Positions 9,663-19,810 of a stretch of 34,605 nucleotides of DNA are shown here, piece by piece; position 1 is the stretch's first letter, and every line of letters begins with the position of its first letter. The DNA comes from Hofstenia miamia. Lineage: Eukaryota; Xenacoelomorpha; Acoela. Position numbers and translations under genes: made by a program. The stretch spans positions 1,005,094-1,039,698 of the forward strand of contig SCFE01000071.1 of the NCBI GenBank assembly GCA_004352715.1. The letters are read 5' to 3'. The notes beneath the pieces are model-generated. The model was given only the letters and a program-made list of their open reading frames with translations. It did no database searches and was not told where the DNA came from.

Positions 9663-11559
9663 TATATTATTGGAGACATGAACGCACTGCCAATAGACCA
9701 GCTGCAGTACAAGACAGTCGTTACCTGTTGTGTTTGTGCCCACCCTTTCATCCGAATTGGTCAACTGAACAACCGAATTACTTCAAGATGCAATATTACC
9801 TAAAAACTGTTTTTAAATTGATTATTTCTCATGGATTGCCTTGTACATTTTCAAATTTTATTTTAAGCACATATTTCATAACCGAATTCGGTTGGGCGAC
9901 AATTTGCACTGGTCTTTTACTTTTTGAAGTACGACTCAAAACTATGGGATTATCAAGATTTTAGTGGTTCGATATAGTGCTAAGGCATTGAATTCATATA
10001 GATAACAAAATTTAGAATTATGTGACCTCTCTCCTCACATGTGACAACTCTGCTTCAAGTTTCTAACTTTGTGTCTGATTAACTGTGTTCTAACAATTCC
10101 ACTAGTTTTGTAGTTGGGCATGTCAATCCAATTCGATTACCCCATTCAAAGAATATTATTAGAAAATTTTAATTCAATTCATTGATTATGAGTAAATGTG
10201 TTAATGTGTTATCAATGTTCCAATTGATCATGATCAATTTTCCAAGAAGGCTCCAGTTTTTCTGTTGAAAATTTCTGGACTTCAACGCCTTTTCAACTAA
10301 TGTGGCTTTAGTTACACCTTTCAATTCCTACAATTGTATGGTCTTCCCATTCTGGGTAGCAGTCACCCCTACTTATCACATAAGACTTAATTCTTTACCT
10401 TTTACCGAAAGCAATCACGGTAATTTTTCCTTTGTTTAAGTTGAGTGATGCATTTACATTTCTTAATTGAAGTTCCTTAATGCAGTTCTATCAAATTATT
10501 TAAACAAAGCTTAACCCGCTTAGTTTCGCTTTATGATTTCTTGTAAATGTAATGCGACAGTGTTTCAAAACCTTGCGAAGAATTGGTCAAGGTCGCTGAA
10601 TTTGAATGGAAAATTATATTGCATGGATAATGTAGGGCTAATTTTGAATTCCTGTTGATATTAATATAATTCAAAAGTTTTTATCTGCACAGAGAAATGC
10701 TCAACATTGATATTTTTGTATTTCATTTGTCTTTCATAATTCACAATTTCAAGTGCAGTATGGTTTTGTAAGTATAAATTTGAAAAATTTGTTAAAAAAA
10801 AATTCTTGTAGTTTGAAGAAATATTTTTGAGTCTTTCATAGAGTGGGCAATCAACATTTTAAAATAAAATTAAATACTAGATGGATTTATAGCTAATAGT
10901 TGCTAGTTCGTAAATGGCTTTATTAGTAGCCAAGACATTTGTAGAAAAATCAAGTAGCCAAATTAGGTATGTAATCACTCAAGAAATAAACGTAATTAAA
11001 GCATCTCTAAATGTTTTTTTGACATTAGTGGTAATTGTAAAAGCTGTTCATCAACAAGATAGCAATTGATCATACTCGATTGTCAAAAATCAATTTCGCA
11101 AATAAAGAGCGGAAAATGTCAGTTAAATCTTTGAAAAATTAAATTGAATGAGCAGTTAATTTTTGTATGCATTACTTCATATAAAAATTTTTTTGACATA
11201 TTTTACACTTTGAGATATTATATTGATTGGGAACAATTGGAATACCCCCATAGGATACGTCCATTTTATTGTCAAATAAAATTTTATATACTAATGATTC
11301 AAATAAGTGCAGAATTTGAAACAAATCTGTTGAACATCGACTCTGATTAGAGAGTTGAAAATAAACCCATTAGATTACAATAATTTTTTAAAACAACCAA
11401 ATTCAAATTTATATGGAAAAATATAGAACAATTATATTTTCTAATGCATTTTTCAAATAAACTTTCAGAATCCTATATTTATCATAGCAATCCTTAGAAT
11501 ATATTTCAATACAAAACAAATTAAAAACAGACAGATAAACGTTATCCTTGTTCAACAGG
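9663..11559. other. Unannotated AT-rich intergenic sequence
   Basis: No protein-like frames beyond about 80 codons and no recognisable transposon ends. Composition is plain AT-rich with poly-A and poly-T stretches. Confidence 0.5.
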
Positions 11560-11574
11560 GTGGAAAGCATCCCA

Positions 11575-11775
11575 CGCAGAGAATATTTAGGGCCAAACCC
11601 AATTTGGCCCGGCTCAATTAAATTAAAGCTAATTCGACCGAGTTTGTCCGGTTTTCTGGAACTTTACCAGAACATTTGGTATGTTTAAAACTTTTGACAA
11701 AATTCCTGCCCTGCCCTACCCTGCCCTGATCTGTCCTGTTTGCCCGGTCCGGACCACATCCATCTCAGGGCCAAC
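11575..11775. repeat. GC-richer island with GGCCC/CCGG inverted motifs, possible degraded MITE
   Basis: This island stands out from its AT-rich surroundings. It contains TTAGGGCCAAACCC and TTTGGCCCGG on the left, and TGCCCGGTCCGGACC and CAGGGCC on the right, plus tandem CCTGCCCTGCCCTACCCTG. The ends partly complement each other, but no clean termini or target duplication could be defined. Confidence 0.3.
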
Positions 11776-12127
11776 CATACTTCTATTAACAAATTTTCAT
11801 AATGAACTTAATTGGATATGGTCAAGCCTATGGTTATTTAAGTACGTAAATTGTATTTAAACTAATTTTTAGAGATTGTTGATTATAAATTATTGGGATT
11901 ATGCATAGGTTCTTGTATCAAGAAGCTAAAAAAATGGACGGGTCATGTTGTCTACTATTTTCTTAATACACAATTGGTTCAAGCTTTTTAAGGTGGCCTT
12001 TTCTTCTATCAAAACATTGACTCACAGATTTGAGATATTTGATTGTCATTTGTTGGATTGGATCAAAATTAGTACAAGAAGTATATTTGAATATTCAAAT
12101 TAAAATTTTCGGAATTAGCATTGGAAT

Positions 12128-12454
12128 TAGTGTTCTGCGGACTTGGCCGCGGGCATGGCTTAGCCTTAGCCATGGCCAACTGCCGGCTACATCCAAATAT
12201 TTTGTTTTACGGTCAAAATCCCTGCTAATATTCTTTTCTGAACATTATGATGAACAATTTATTTCCATGATTGTTACTTCTATTGCTGTTTTTAAAACTT
12301 AGTCGCTTTGACCGTTTTCCTCAGTTTTAATTTTAATTGTTCCATTGAAAATTGAAGTATTCACTTAGTAGTATATAATAAAAAGCGAGACTACGGCTAC
12401 AGTTTTTTTACGGCCGGCTACTGCCATGAAAATAGCCTTGGCCCCAGAACACTA
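12128..12454. mobile_element. Non-autonomous hAT-type MITE with 8-bp target duplication
   Basis: The left end is TAGTGTTCTGCGGACTTGGC. The right end, on the opposite strand, is TAGTGTTCTGGGGCCAAGGC. Both continue to CATGGC and TAGCC, giving imperfect inverted repeats of about 40 bp. The flanks are ATTGGAAT (12120-12127) and GTTGGAAT (12455-12462), a 7/8 match in the 8-bp size diagnostic of hAT. The 327-bp body has no transposase. Its GC-rich ends contrast with the flanking DNA. Confidence 0.85.
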
Positions 12455-12462
12455 GTTGGAAT

Positions 12463-13879
12463 ATTACGCGTGTTTTGGGCAACAATGGGATTGATTAGTA
12501 TTTTCACTTCTGCCTAATAATTAGGTATTATAACTATGTCAAATTGTATCAAAAAATCAGCGCATATTTAGGAAATGTTATTAAGGTCAGTGCTGAGACC
12601 GGACAGAAATGTTTGTTGGTAACCAGTTGAATTGAGCACTTGCGGTTTATTGGCTGTTTAACCGATGACTGGTCAAATTTTTCAATTTCTATAAACTAAG
12701 CTAATTTGGTGACAAAATTATTTTCATTTTATTTGTATATATTAATATTTATTACTTTTTAGTAACGTTTTTTGCAAATATTTCATTTATTGTACTAAAA
12801 TCGTGCGCCTGCCTTGCATCTTGTATCATACTTAAATATCAGTAAACAAAAATAACAAAGTGCGCGTTTTTTTCAATTTTTACAAATAGTTTTTAATATA
12901 CGCTTCTCTTAAACCGGATCTTTTTTGCCCCCCACACTAACATTATTTTCATAGAAAATAGAATGTTTGAATTGAAAACATATATTTAGACATTATCCTA
13001 ACCCTAACCATAGTCTGACTCATCTATTTTCTTTGTCAATTTCTACAAACTGTTTCCGTGAAGAATTTGATGCTATACAGCATTTTTTTCCATTGACTAT
13101 ACGCAAAGAGTATGACATCACGACAGACATCGGATGCTAATTCGTTATCAATTAGGCTACTGACTGCACATTCTACATGGAAACAGAATTTTTAGAAATG
13201 GACTCTGTGTCTTACTAATGAACAAAATAAAATGCAATGATTTAATAGCGGAGCGGATTTGCAATTACGAAATTTGCAATTTAGAAATTTCATTAAAATA
13301 TAGCGTGAAAATAGAATAGTGTATTGTTGAATAAAAAGCTACTTTGTTATTTTATCGGTACCGAAGAACGCGTGCAGCAAAGATTAAGGTTTCGCGCATT
13401 TACTGTTTAGAAAATACGCGTTGAATTTCTTAGAGGCGTTAATAATTTTCATTAAAATTTAAGATAATTGCTAATTATGTAGTAATAATTATGTATGAGT
13501 ATCAACTAGAGAGATACTGCATGAAATTATACGAAGTGGTATTGTTTAGGAAGCCATAGATATATTCTTTAATTGCAAGTCAATCATTTCCCTCCATTTG
13601 ATGGAAAAGCGTTCTTCACATTTTTCAATGGTTTTAATTGTCTATCAAGTGTTAAGTCTTAGAATATACTTTCTTGTAGATTTCATGAAAATAAAGTGAT
13701 GCATGTATGTCTCAAGTGGTTTCACACATTTCAATAATAAAGTGGTTTGTGTTAAATCGCATTTTCATACAATTAACATTAAATTTGGCTTCATGATTGA
13801 ATTTCGGATTTAGAGTGCTAATATATTTCAAAAAAATCGACATTCTCCTCAGCAATAACGCTGTTTAAAATGCACAGAA
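12463..13879. other. Unannotated AT-rich intergenic sequence
   Basis: No protein homology, RNA gene or transposon ends recognised. A short CCTAACCCTAACC at 12997-13009 is too brief to count as telomeric repeat. Confidence 0.5.
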
Positions 13880-14038
13880 ATGTACTTACCAAAAGTAGTA
13901 GTAATGGCAATAATAGTAGTAAGATTCAAAAGCAATTTATTGCTATAAGAAAAAGGTACAAATAACTATAAACTACAAATCTACAAAAAGCCATTTACAA
14001 ATATAATAAATATATATAATATTAAAATGTGTGTGTGT
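13880..14038 (-). repeat. CR1 element 3' UTR/tail
   Basis: On the minus strand this reads through GTAAATGGCTTTTTGTAG to an AATAAATTGCTTTTGAATC block and then TTACTACTATTATTGCC. An AATAAA signal followed by a short-repeat tail is usual at the 3' end of this LINE group. It lies in the expected position after the RT. The (GT)n at 14029-14038 abuts the N and may mark a deletion or a misassembly. Confidence 0.55.
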
Positions 14039-14039
14039 N

Positions 14040-15268
14040 AGATACCTAACTCCAGAAGCCATTTTTAATTTTAGCCATAAAGAATTGTTCGAAATTTAAA
14101 TCATTGTCAATTTAAACACCTAAATATTTAATAGATTCGCTTTGCTTTATTGGTACATTATTTAATTTAAGTTCTATGTTTTTTGCGAGATTTCTGTTTG
14201 TCTTGGGGGAAAATATTATGAATTGTGATTTTGCAATATTTACTTTCTATTGATTATTTGAGAAATACTTTGTTAAATTTTCGATGTCATATTGGAGATT
14301 TTTAGTTGCATTAAAGGCATTTATATCAGTACTTATAAGACAGGTATCATCTGCATATTGATCAATTTTACTGTTTTTTACCTGTTGAGTTATGTCATTC
14401 ATATAGATTGCAAATAGAATAGGTTCGAGAACTGTGCCCTGCGGAACCCCACGGTCCGTCATAATATATTTTGATTCTTTACCATTAAGTATAACTCTTT
14501 GCTGACGATTTTTAAGGAAAGTCATTATTAAACAGATTTGTTATCAAAGTTATAATATATTAGTATGTTAAAATTCATTGAGTTAAAAACTTTGCTCAAA
14601 TCAAGGAGTGCAACACAACTACATTTGTTCAGCGTTAAATTAGATTTTATTTGTTCTGATATTGATAAAATTGCATCTTGAGTGCTATAACCATTACGAA
14701 AACCAAATTGTTTTTTGAAAGAATATTTTCAGATATCAAATATATGCATTTATTTGATTATTTAATAATTTTTCAAATAGTTTACTAAAGGGATGGCCAA
14801 TGCAGATGGGCCTATAATTTTGTGCATTTATAGGGTTGCCTTTTTATACATAGGGCTTATGTCAGATTTCTTAAATATATCCGGGAATTCATTATCAATA
14901 ATGCATTGGTTAAATGCAAATAGTAGATGTTCAATAAAGATATGAAAATGACGTTTAATAATAATCATTGGAAGATTATATGCTGCCGTTGATTTATTTG
15001 AGTCTAAAGTTTTTATTATGGTTTCTAGTTCATTTGCATTTATGAGTCTAAAAGAAATTTATGTTTTTCCTGGGAATTTATTAATATTTGTCTTTCTCTT
15101 ATATTGGGGAAAATTGAAATTGCCAAGTTCCTTAAATGTTGCATTAAGGTGGTCTATTATTCTTGTTTTTTCTGTTTTAGTATGGTTATTAATACTTAAT
15201 TCATTAATATCAGTTGGAATTTCTTTACTTTTTCCCAAAATTTTATAAATATATCGCCTTTTTTTCTA
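14040..15268 (-). pseudogene. CR1-type reverse transcriptase (ORF2 C-terminal half)
   Basis: On the minus strand, after the linker, the translated segments are FKKSDISPMYKK, KKQFGFRNGYSTQDAIL, VALLDLSKVFNSMNF, TDRGVPQGTVLEPILFAIY, IDQYADDTCLIS and IKYLGV-stop-IDNDLNF. These are RT blocks in the right order: the first catalytic Asp in LLDLSK, the GVPQGTVL block, and the YADD catalytic box with both Asp present. The role is target-primed reverse transcription of the element's own RNA. The stretch 14247-14525 is open for 92 codons; elsewhere several stops and at least two frameshifts occur. The thumb is cut off at the N at 14039. The tail of the RT ORF that usually follows is missing. Confidence 0.92.
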
Positions 15269-15272
15269 TTAA

Positions 15273-16339
15273 CCTTAAACAACCTGAGTATGGTTAGAAT
15301 TTAATTATTTACAATTTGGGATTGAAATATTTTCTCTATAGTTGCTTAGTGCAGATATCAATTGTAATTTTCTTAAAAAATTCTATATTTATTTTTTTAT
15401 CAGTTTGTCCATTATATTGGACACCAGGTAAACTTTAGAATGTTTCCTTGAAATTTAATAACTCCAAAATTTAATCAAAATTGTTTACAAAGTTACTCAA
15501 ACATTATGGAAAGCCATAAAGCAGTTTCTCTGATTAATGCAAAAATGGGCATTGCATTTAGAACATGCAGTCTTTGGTTTTTTTCACAAAGCTCATTTTT
15601 GCATCTCCCACTTGACTCTTTCACCATTGGCCAATGTCCAAACCCGTCGAGACGTACTGATTGGCATGACATGTTGACAGCCGGACCTCTTTTACATTAA
15701 CTGTGTTTGGGTCGCCATTTCTATCCCATTTTATAACAACATCATCATTTTTGAATAACTCACCTCGCATGATTCTTCCTTTTCATCTTTTATCTGAGGC
15801 CCATTTAATAGGTATGTCAAACGTAAATAATTGTATCCTTAAATTTGCCAAAGCTGTAACATTCTCTTCGCCATTGCTCCACATAACAATAACGTCATCA
15901 GGTTGCATGTTGATTTAAATCTAAAAAATATTGTTTAAATTATGCCTGATGTCCATTTTAATGGACAAACTAGAAGTGTGACACAATTTCTTGTCCATTG
16001 ACGGTATGCTATATTTATATGACTTAACAAACTTAAAGATATGTAATTGATACACAATAATTTATTCAAGCTCTTACCTTCAACTGCCTTTGCGTAGTAG
16101 CCGCGTGAAGTATGAATGTGCAGATTAACAACCCTGAATGATTAATTACGATTTCTTTTTAATTGAAACGAATTGATGTGTTGAGCCAATCAAATTCAGG
16201 AGTAAATTACTGTGTGATTTTGTTAATTGGAGTCCTGCTGAGCGTGTTCGTAAAGAATTTCCGATAAAAATTTATTTGTGTACAATCTATTAATACGTTT
16301 TCAGTTTGTCCATTATAATGGACGCCAGGCTGTTTAAGG
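15273..16339. mobile_element. piggyBac-type element inserted in the CR1 ORF2
   Basis: Both sides carry the TTAA target site (15269-15272 and 16340-16343) that piggyBac elements duplicate. The left terminus is CCTTAAACAACCTG and the right, on the opposite strand, is CCTTAAACAGCCTG, so 13 of 14 bases match. Excising the 1067 bp brings the CR1 linker (RTKKSAL) next to the CR1 sequence before the RT. The interior has three copies of a GTCCATT(A/T)TA(A/T)TGGAC palindrome (15407-15422, 15951-15966, 16308-16323), each next to TTTG on one side and CCAGG or CATCAGG on the other. Only a core fragment of the transposase remains. It inserted after the LINE did. Confidence 0.93.
15500..15915 (-). pseudogene. 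piggyBac transposase fragment
   Basis: On the minus strand the translation contains IKWASDKR, then MRGELFKNDDVVIKWDR, then VNVKEVRLSTCHANQYV. This resembles the piggyBac DDE_Tnp_1_7 stretch in which a (K/R)G-rich turn is followed by a VVxKWxDxxxV strand and an LST segment, after the second catalytic region. Several in-frame stops are present. The upstream catalytic DDD region and the Cys-rich C-terminus are missing. The fragment is about 130 codons against roughly 550-600 in active relatives. Assignment rests on this motif plus the TTAA-flanked ends of the element. Confidence 0.65.
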
Positions 16340-16343
16340 TTAA

Positions 16344-17430
16344 AGCAGATTTTTTAGTTCTTAATTGTTTAATAATCCTCTTTGATTTTTCGTAATTAAT
16401 CAAATTAGTTGTTGTCGGCTCTGTTTGAGCGAGATCAAACAATTTTCTTTTAATACTTACTAGTTCATGTATTTCACTATTGTCGGCATTTGATAAAGCA
16501 AACTTGCGCGCTTTTAATTTTACTTTGCGGTACTTAAATGGTGCCGCTTTATTAACTGCATTGCAAATTTCTTTTGAAATATAATTAATAATGCAAGATC
16601 CAGATTTTAATGTGTATATATAGTTGAACGATAGGTTTTTCAAAAGTGTTTCTATTATTTCGTCTGAATAATTTATATAATCTCTTGCATAAATTATTTT
16701 AAATTTTTTTACTTTGGTAGTTATATTACTTATATATGTGCAAAGAGCATGGTCACTGAATGATTCAAACATGAAGACTTTAAAAACTAAGTCGGAATTT
16801 GTTAGGAAGGAATCAATTAAATTGTTATATCGTGTAGGACAGTCAGTATTTACACAATGAAAATCGTATGTTGCGCAAAATTCTTTTAACGATTTTTTTT
16901 CAAAATTATTAAAATTATTTATATTAAAGTCACCAAATATATTTATAGAATATTAGAGATCACTTATTTCGGACATTTCATTTGCCTTAAATTTTAAATA
17001 GTCAATATGTATGGCATTTATTTTCAAATGATTTAATTTCTATCCAGAGTGATTCAAATATATCGTATTTTAATTCATATTCGAATTTACGTACCGATTT
17101 TAAATATTTGGGAGCTAAAATCATGAGCCCACCACCTTTACCTAATCGGCTTTTTATGAAAATGTCATAATAATATCGGTCAGGATTAAACAAATTAGGA
17201 TCAGTGTTATGCTGTAACCAAGTTTCGGTAATTAAGAATATTGCGTTTTGTCCTATCTTATTTATTAAGTTTAGAAAATCATTTCTGTTTGAATTGAGAC
17301 TTCTAGCATTGAGATAAACAAATTTATAGTTATTACAGTAGTTTTTTAGTTTATTTTCTATTTGTGATTCTTCTAAAATTGGTCCTGGGTTGAGATTAAT
17401 ATCTCCTAAAAGAAGTAATCTTATGGAATA
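16344..17430 (-). pseudogene. CR1-type AP endonuclease and linker (ORF2 N-terminal half)
   Basis: Minus-strand segments in order: FVYLNARSLNSNRNDF (catalytic Asn), IFLITETWL (catalytic Glu), GKGGGLMILAPKYLKSV, IFGDFNINN (catalytic Asp/Asn), NNLIDSFLTN and ESFSDHALC (terminal Ser-Asp-His). All hallmark residues of the APE-type endonuclease that nicks target DNA are visible. A helical Lys-rich linker follows (YRKVKLKARKFALSNADN to IKQLRTKKSAL) and leads to the RT after the piggyBac insertion. The longest uninterrupted piece is 16290-16772 (160 codons; its last few lie in the piggyBac end). A frameshift near 17000 and a stop near 16950 break the frame. The N-terminus starts with the 2A-like segment. 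Confidence 0.92.
17380..17418 (-). other. 2A-like ribosome-skipping peptide at the start of ORF2
   Basis: The minus strand encodes LLLLGDINLNPGP. Virus-type 2A peptides have the consensus D(V/I)ExNPGP; here the Glu is Asn, and the NPGP core, Asp-Ile and Leu-rich lead are kept. 2A-like peptides at the N-terminus of ORF2 are known in CR1/L2/Crack-type LINEs of several invertebrates. The endonuclease begins about 22 codons later, the expected place. Whether the Asn variant still skips is not known from sequence. Confidence 0.75.
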
Positions 17431-17639
17431 AAAATAGTTATTGAGGTGCGATTAAGAAGAAGGGTACTGAATTTAACTGTATATGCATAATATGTTAAAT
17501 GGGGATGTTTTGAATCATGTGGATGTGGATTTATATAATATAGAGGTACATTTTGTAACATTACATAAATAACTAAATAATATATAATAAAATTTACCTT
17601 TTTTCTGTACATGTTCATGATAATTCAGATGAAGGAGGC

Positions 17640-18540
17640 GTCGGAAGAAGAATTCGATGAATTGAAGAATTGGCAGCTTTTAGATAGGTGATATTTGGAA
17701 TTCGAAATGAAGAGTGAGAAATTAGGCGAGGTTGGAAGAATCCTTTTAAGACAAAAGTGATATGAGCAATTCCTTGACGTGATAAGTGGATTCCATCACG
17801 GGCGAAGAGGTTGGAGTTGATACATCGTGGTGAATTCAGAAAGCTTTTGAAAACTGGAATAACATTGAATTTATTAGTAGAGAGACGTGATAAGGCTTCA
17901 TTAAATCTACTACTGTAGAGCAGAATGTTTACAGCCTGGAGTAATTTCTAGGAAATAGATGAACCGCCGAGTAAATTTTCGATGGATTAAAGATACAAGA
18001 TTTTGATGTTCTGTTGAAATTGTTTGATGTCGGTAGTTTGAGTGCATCAATGAGCTCTGTATTTATGAAGATCGAGTTGATGTGGGTTGTAGGATAATTT
18101 TGCATCTGTTGAGAGAGTTAATGAGAGTTGTGACCAGGATATGAGAGAATTGTTGTTGTTTGATTTGAAAAAAGATTTAGAGAACGTACATACTTCAAGA
18201 TACTGCTTCCAATGATGAGAGAGGTAGTTCCCGGCTTGATAGATTTTACAGATAAACGAGGTTTGAGATGAGTGTGTTGTTGAAGGACATTTTTCTGGAT
18301 GATATCGTCTGAAAGATTCATATCGATGAGGAGAAGGTCAAGGTGATTTGGAGTTTTTTACATTAAGAGGAGTGTATGATGGAGTTTCTTCTGAGAATGG
18401 TGAATGAGTAGGACTAGTGACAGAGGTTGATGTAGAACTGAGAGAGTTTTTGAAAAGGATCAGAAGAGCTTCAGCGGCATTTTCTTTATTAATACGAGAG
18501 AAGATTGATGAAGCGGCGTTTTCTTTTTATCTTTGATAAA
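17640..18540 (-). pseudogene. CR1-type ORF1 with SGNH/GDSL esterase-like domain
   Basis: Minus-strand translation shows a Ser/Thr/Pro-rich stretch (STSTSVTSPTHSPFSEETPS), then SLIIGSSILKYV (block I nucleophile Ser in GSS), then NSNLFARDGIHLSRQGIAHI, the DGxHL block V with the catalytic Asp and His. Esterase domains of this kind are known in ORF1 of CR1-group LINEs, where the protein binds element RNA and may act on lipids. GSSI lies at about 18200-18211 and DGIHL at 17783-17797, a normal distance apart. The central blocks (the GxND region) are broken by frameshifts and stops. It lies directly upstream of the 2A/endonuclease ORF on the same strand. Confidence 0.8.
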
Positions 18541-18592
18541 AATAATAATAGTAATAATAACAATAATAATGGTAATAATAATAATATTTGTA
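18537..18592 (+). repeat. Imperfect (AAT)n simple repeat
   Basis: AATAATAATAGTAATAATAA and similar units run up to the approximate 5' boundary of the CR1 element. It separates the LINE from the Dong/R4-like fragment. Confidence 0.85.
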
Positions 18593-18689
18593 TTTATATT
18601 TAGCCTAATTCCAATCACAGAAAGGTTAAAGGATACAGGAATTGGGTATAGGTTGGAAAAAAAGATAGAGCATTGAGTCACATATGGTA

Positions 18690-19260
18690 CATTGAAAATG
18701 TATGCTAGTTCAAGGAAAATGTTTCAGAAGCAAGTAGAGAGTCTGGATTGAAGTATGGACTAGGAAATTGCGCGGAAGTAACAAGGACCATAGGTAACTG
18801 TACAGATGGAAGTGGTTTGAGCACGCACGAGCAGTTGGATAAAATTGAGGAAGTCAAAGATGAGTACAAGTACTTAGGAGTGTTAGGGAAAGATAGAACA
18901 GATAATGACGAAATGAAGACAAGGCTAAAAATGAATACAATGGGAGGGTAAGGATGGCACTAAAGAGGTCAGCATTGAATGAGAAGAATAGCATAAAGGC
19001 AATTAATTAATGTTGTGATACTCAGCAGGAATATTTGGGTGGTACAAAGCTGAACTGAGGGAGCTAGACAACTAGACAACGAACGTACTTGCAGGATTCA
19101 ATTTAAATGGAGATGTGTATAGACTTTACACGTCAAGGCATAAAAGAAAAAAACGACTGTTAATGTGGACGAAACTGTAGAAGCAGAAGCACTTTGACTG
19201 AAGGAATATGTAGAGTAATCTTAGGGATCACTACTGGAGGTCAATATGGTGTTAAGAAAA
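18690..19260 (+). pseudogene. Dong/R4-like LINE reverse transcriptase C-terminal fragment
   Basis: Plus-strand segments: MYASSRKMFQKQVESL, KYGLGNCAEVTRTIG, EVKDEYKYLGVLGKDRTD, then in a shifted frame NGRVRMALKRSALNEKNS and IKAIN, then YSAGIFGWYKAEL and GDVYRLYTSRH. The order (K-Y.. just after the catalytic box, FGLxKCA-like, YKYLG, RxxLKxxLNxKN, AIN, DRLY) is that of RT thumb and C-terminal regions in Dong/R4-type LINEs. The upstream catalytic box is absent. The 67-codon stretch 18748-18951 is open; elsewhere frameshifts and stops occur. The strand is opposite to the neighbouring CR1 element. The clade call is by recall of the family pattern and less certain than the LINE call. Confidence 0.7.
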
Positions 19261-19810
19261 ATAGCAACAGAGGGTGAGGGAAAGCAGGCATACCAGTGTA
19301 GGATAGAAGTAGATAGAGAAACAAGGCATAGGCAGAAGGCGATGTTTGTAGAATACTGGCGTGGTACATAAAAGCGTGTCAGACAAGAGAGCTACAAGGA
19401 AAGCAGTCCTAAAGAGAGATAAAAACTGTGAAGTTGACAAAGTCTTCCAGAATTACATCTAACAGAATTCCTAATTCGTATAAGTTGGTCGATGAATTCT
19501 GAAGTTTCTTCGAGATTGATTGAAATATTTTCAGAGAATCGCATTATTTTCCTCAACTTGAGAGGGCAACAACGGCAGCATGTCCATATCTGTCCCATAA
19601 TAAAAATTGCTGGGAATAATATTTCATCCTACAAGGTACGTTAAGTTGATACCCAGCCGTTTTGTAAAGCAGTTGATTTCTCAAGTTCATTATTTTTTTT
19701 ATTGTATTTGTTTACTTTTAGTAAAATATTATTTGATTGTTTAAGGTACACTTTCGGGTCCAATTTGAGCCTATGAAAATTGCAGCCAAACATTAGAATA
19801 TTTAATTTCT
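19261..19810. other. Unresolved sequence, possibly 3' continuation of the Dong/R4-like fragment
   Basis: The purine-rich plus strand to about 19440 gives fragments such as IATEGEGKQAYQC and KAMFVEYW that could belong to the same LINE, but they cannot be aligned with confidence. Nothing was recognised after 19440. Confidence 0.35.

Larger units (their letters stand above)
13880..18540 (-). mobile_element. CR1-group non-LTR retrotransposon, nearly full-length, degraded
   Basis: Read on the minus strand, the parts occur in the order expected of CR1/L2-type LINEs: ORF1 with an SGNH esterase (about 18540-17640), a 2A-like peptide opening ORF2 (17380-17418), an AP endonuclease (to about 16720), a linker, a reverse transcriptase (15268-14040), and a 3' tail with AATAAA and TTACTACTATTATTGCC-type repeats (13880-14038). 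A piggyBac element (15273-16339) interrupts it between linker and RT. A single N at 14039 sits where the RT thumb stops matching and the 3' UTR begins, so sequence is missing there. Multiple frameshifts and stops show the copy is dead. Confidence 0.88.

Noticed and set aside
12030-12302. 90-codon plus-strand frame
   Set aside because: It runs across the left boundary of the hAT MITE and has no recognisable content.
12997-13009. CCTAACCCTAACC, telomere-like
   Set aside because: Only about two units, with no array around it; too short to call an interstitial telomere.
15018-15248. Hydrophobic plus-strand frame resembling a membrane protein
   Set aside because: It is antisense to the CR1 RT lead-in region; T-rich complement of a Lys/Asn-rich coding strand.
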